A DNA stretch of 64,000 bases from Alphaproteobacteria bacterium (GTDB taxonomy: Bacteria; Pseudomonadota; Alphaproteobacteria; Micavibrionales; Micavibrionaceae): positions 1 to 64,000 of the forward strand of contig NVUR01000019.1 in NCBI GenBank assembly GCA_002401965.1, read 5' to 3'. The notes below the pieces were generated by a model. That model did no database searches. It was given only the letters and a program-made list of their open reading frames with translations, and was not told the origin of the DNA. Position numbers and translations under genes: made by a program. Shown here in pieces: positions 62,962-64,000 of the stretch (within the stretch, counting starts at the first letter, position 1; every line of letters starts with the position of its first letter).

Positions 62962-64000
62962 ATGAAAGACTATATTTTACAAATTTTAGCTGGTGACGGA
63001 ATCGGCTCCGAAATCATGGCGGAAGCAAAAAAACTAATCGCATGGCTGAACAGCAATACAGACATCAATATTAAAACCCGTGATGGCTTAATTGGTGGTG
63101 CATCTATTGATGCGTACGGCGTGCCGTTCAGTGATGAAACATTGGAAGAATGCCGCGCGGCGGATGCGATATTACTCGGCGCGGTTGGGGGGCCGAAATG
63201 GGCGGATGTTGAATATACGCTGCGCCCTGAAGCTGGTCTGCTGAAAGCTCGTAAGGAATTGGAACTATTCGCGAATTTGCGCCCTGCCATCGTGTTTGAT
63301 GCGCTGGTTGATGCTTCATCCCTTAAGCCTGAAATTGTTAAAGGACTGGATATCCTCATCGTGCGGGAGCTAACGGGCGGTGTTTATTTCGGTGAGCCAC
63401 GCGGCATTGAAGATTTAGGGAACGGGCAAAGACGCGGCGTAAACACACAAGTCTACACCACCTCAGAAATTGAACGCGTCGCCCGCGTTGCCTTTGATTT
63501 GGCAAAAAAACGCGGCAACAAAGTGACCTCATGCGAGAAATCCAATGTCATGGAATCAGGGCTGTTATGGCGCGAAGATGTCACGGCTCTCCACGCCAAA
63601 GAGTTCAGCGATGTTGAATTAGAACATATGTACGCGGATAACTGCGCGATGCAATTGCTGCGTAATCCATCACAATTCGATGTGATTGTAACCGATAATT
63701 TGTTCGGGGATATTCTGTCTGATGAGGCGGCGATGCTGACTGGATCATTGGGCATGTTACCCTCTGCATCACTGGGCATACAAGGCACAACGGCGTTATA
63801 TGAACCCGTTCACGGCTCTGCCCCTGATATTGCAGGACAAGGCAAAGCCAACCCCCTCGCCACGATTTTGAGCTTCGCAATGTGCTTGCGTTACTCCTTC
63901 GAGCAAGGTGATTTGGCTGATAGAATCGAAACTGCCGTGCAAGATGTCCTCAATTCAGGCACACGTACACCTGATATTATGGCCAAGGGCTGCACAGAAA
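62962..64000 (+). CDS. leuB: 3-isopropylmalate dehydrogenase, 3' end cut by window
   Basis: 346 codons are open from the ATG ([17 protein letters not shown]) to the window edge. LeuB marks: AVGGPKW near residue 74, RPEAGLL.. substrate loop, [12 protein letters not shown] near 137, and [29 protein letters not shown] near 245 with the metal Asp residues, then [22 protein letters not shown]. The family is 350-370 residues, so only the last few are missing. Oxidatively decarboxylates 3-isopropylmalate. Its ribosome site TAGGAG is part of the structured element. Confidence 0.95.
   Translation, partial: MKDYILQILAGDGIGSEIMAEAKKLIAWLNSNTDINIKTRDGLIGGASIDAYGVPFSDETLEECRAADAILLGAVGGPKWADVEYTLRPEAGLLKARKELELFANLRPAIVFDALVDASSLKPEIVKGLDILIVRELTGGVYFGEPRGIEDLGNGQRRGVNTQVYTTSEIERVARVAFDLAKKRGNKVTSCEKSNVMESGLLWREDVTALHAKEFSDVELEHMYADNCAMQLLRNPSQFDVIVTDNLFGDILSDEAAMLTGSLGMLPSASLGIQGTTALYEPVHGSAPDIAGQGKANPLATILSFAMCLRYSFEQGDLADRIETAVQDVLNSGTRTPDIMAKGCTE

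Noticed and set aside
1-64000. tRNA, rRNA, phage, insertion-sequence and integrase signals
   Set aside because: Non-coding gaps were read for cloverleaf or T-loop patterns and genes for transposase or integrase motifs; none found. The 4.5S RNA expected to work with Ffh was also not seen.

Overview
The window looks like the chromosome of a low-GC (about 40-45% by eye) alphaproteobacterium. The evidence is gene content and order: an iscR-sufBCDS-sufT-sufA cluster, a DUF4175/TIGR02302 protein next to ftsEX, a plsC/DUF2125 pair (here fused), cobT, DUF1491, DUF2336, a cysteine-free Fur, CarD, AMP nucleosidase, and the run ffh-rpsP-rimM-trmD-rplS-leuC-leuD-leuB. This would fit a Micavibrio-like or other deep-branching low-GC lineage, but no single marker decides it. 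I saw no rRNA, tRNA, phage, insertion sequence or CRISPR array.

Layout. 1-9.6 kb (+ strand, apart from one minus zinc-ribbon gene): DUF4175 protein, zinc-ribbon membrane protein, secreted helical-repeat protein, ftsE, ftsX, a DUF218 protein, a PlsC-DUF2125 fusion and dusA. 9.6-18.0 kb (- strand): one long suf operon led by iscR, with its genes joined by 1-14 base overlaps. It carries several small membrane proteins between the suf genes, including a 44-residue one that exactly fills the space between sufC and sufD. 18.1-27.4 kb (- strand): prfC, an entericidin-like lipoprotein, fur with two small genes, a PAS histidine kinase, a degenerate GGDEF protein, tgt without its zinc cysteines, rpmB and a CbiB-like protein. 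27.5-31.5 kb (+): cobT, hisS and an exported protein. 31.5-38.1 kb: sufE, clpX, two tandem paralogous membrane proteins, gtrA and a GtrB-like glycosyltransferase. 38.2-47.0 kb: DHH phosphoesterase, LD-carboxypeptidase, carD with a structured 5' leader, a pseudo-metallophosphatase, an M48 lipoprotein protease, a nuclease-like exported protein, a proline iminopeptidase and pgk. 47.1-53.7 kb (mostly -): DUF2336, amn, ftsY, mtaB and dapF. 53.9-64 kb (+): ffh, rpsP, rimM, trmD and rplS, then leuC, an HD-GYP-like protein, a coiled-coil membrane protein, leuD and leuB, which is cut by the window end.

How the genes work together. Iron-sulfur assembly (SufABCDSTE plus IscR), iron control (Fur), protein targeting (Ffh, FtsY), translation and tRNA modification (RimM, TrmD, MtaB, Tgt, DusA, RF3, HisRS), envelope work (FtsEX, PlsC fusion, LdcA, GtrA/GtrB) and leucine synthesis are mostly housekeeping. 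The unusual signals are these: a structured intergenic element present twice (before rimM and before leuB) with a covarying closing stem that reaches the ribosome-binding region of leuB; the small membrane genes inside the suf operon; and several enzymes that have lost signature catalytic or metal residues (Tgt, the PPP-type phosphatase, HD-GYP, GGDEF and CbiB-like proteins).
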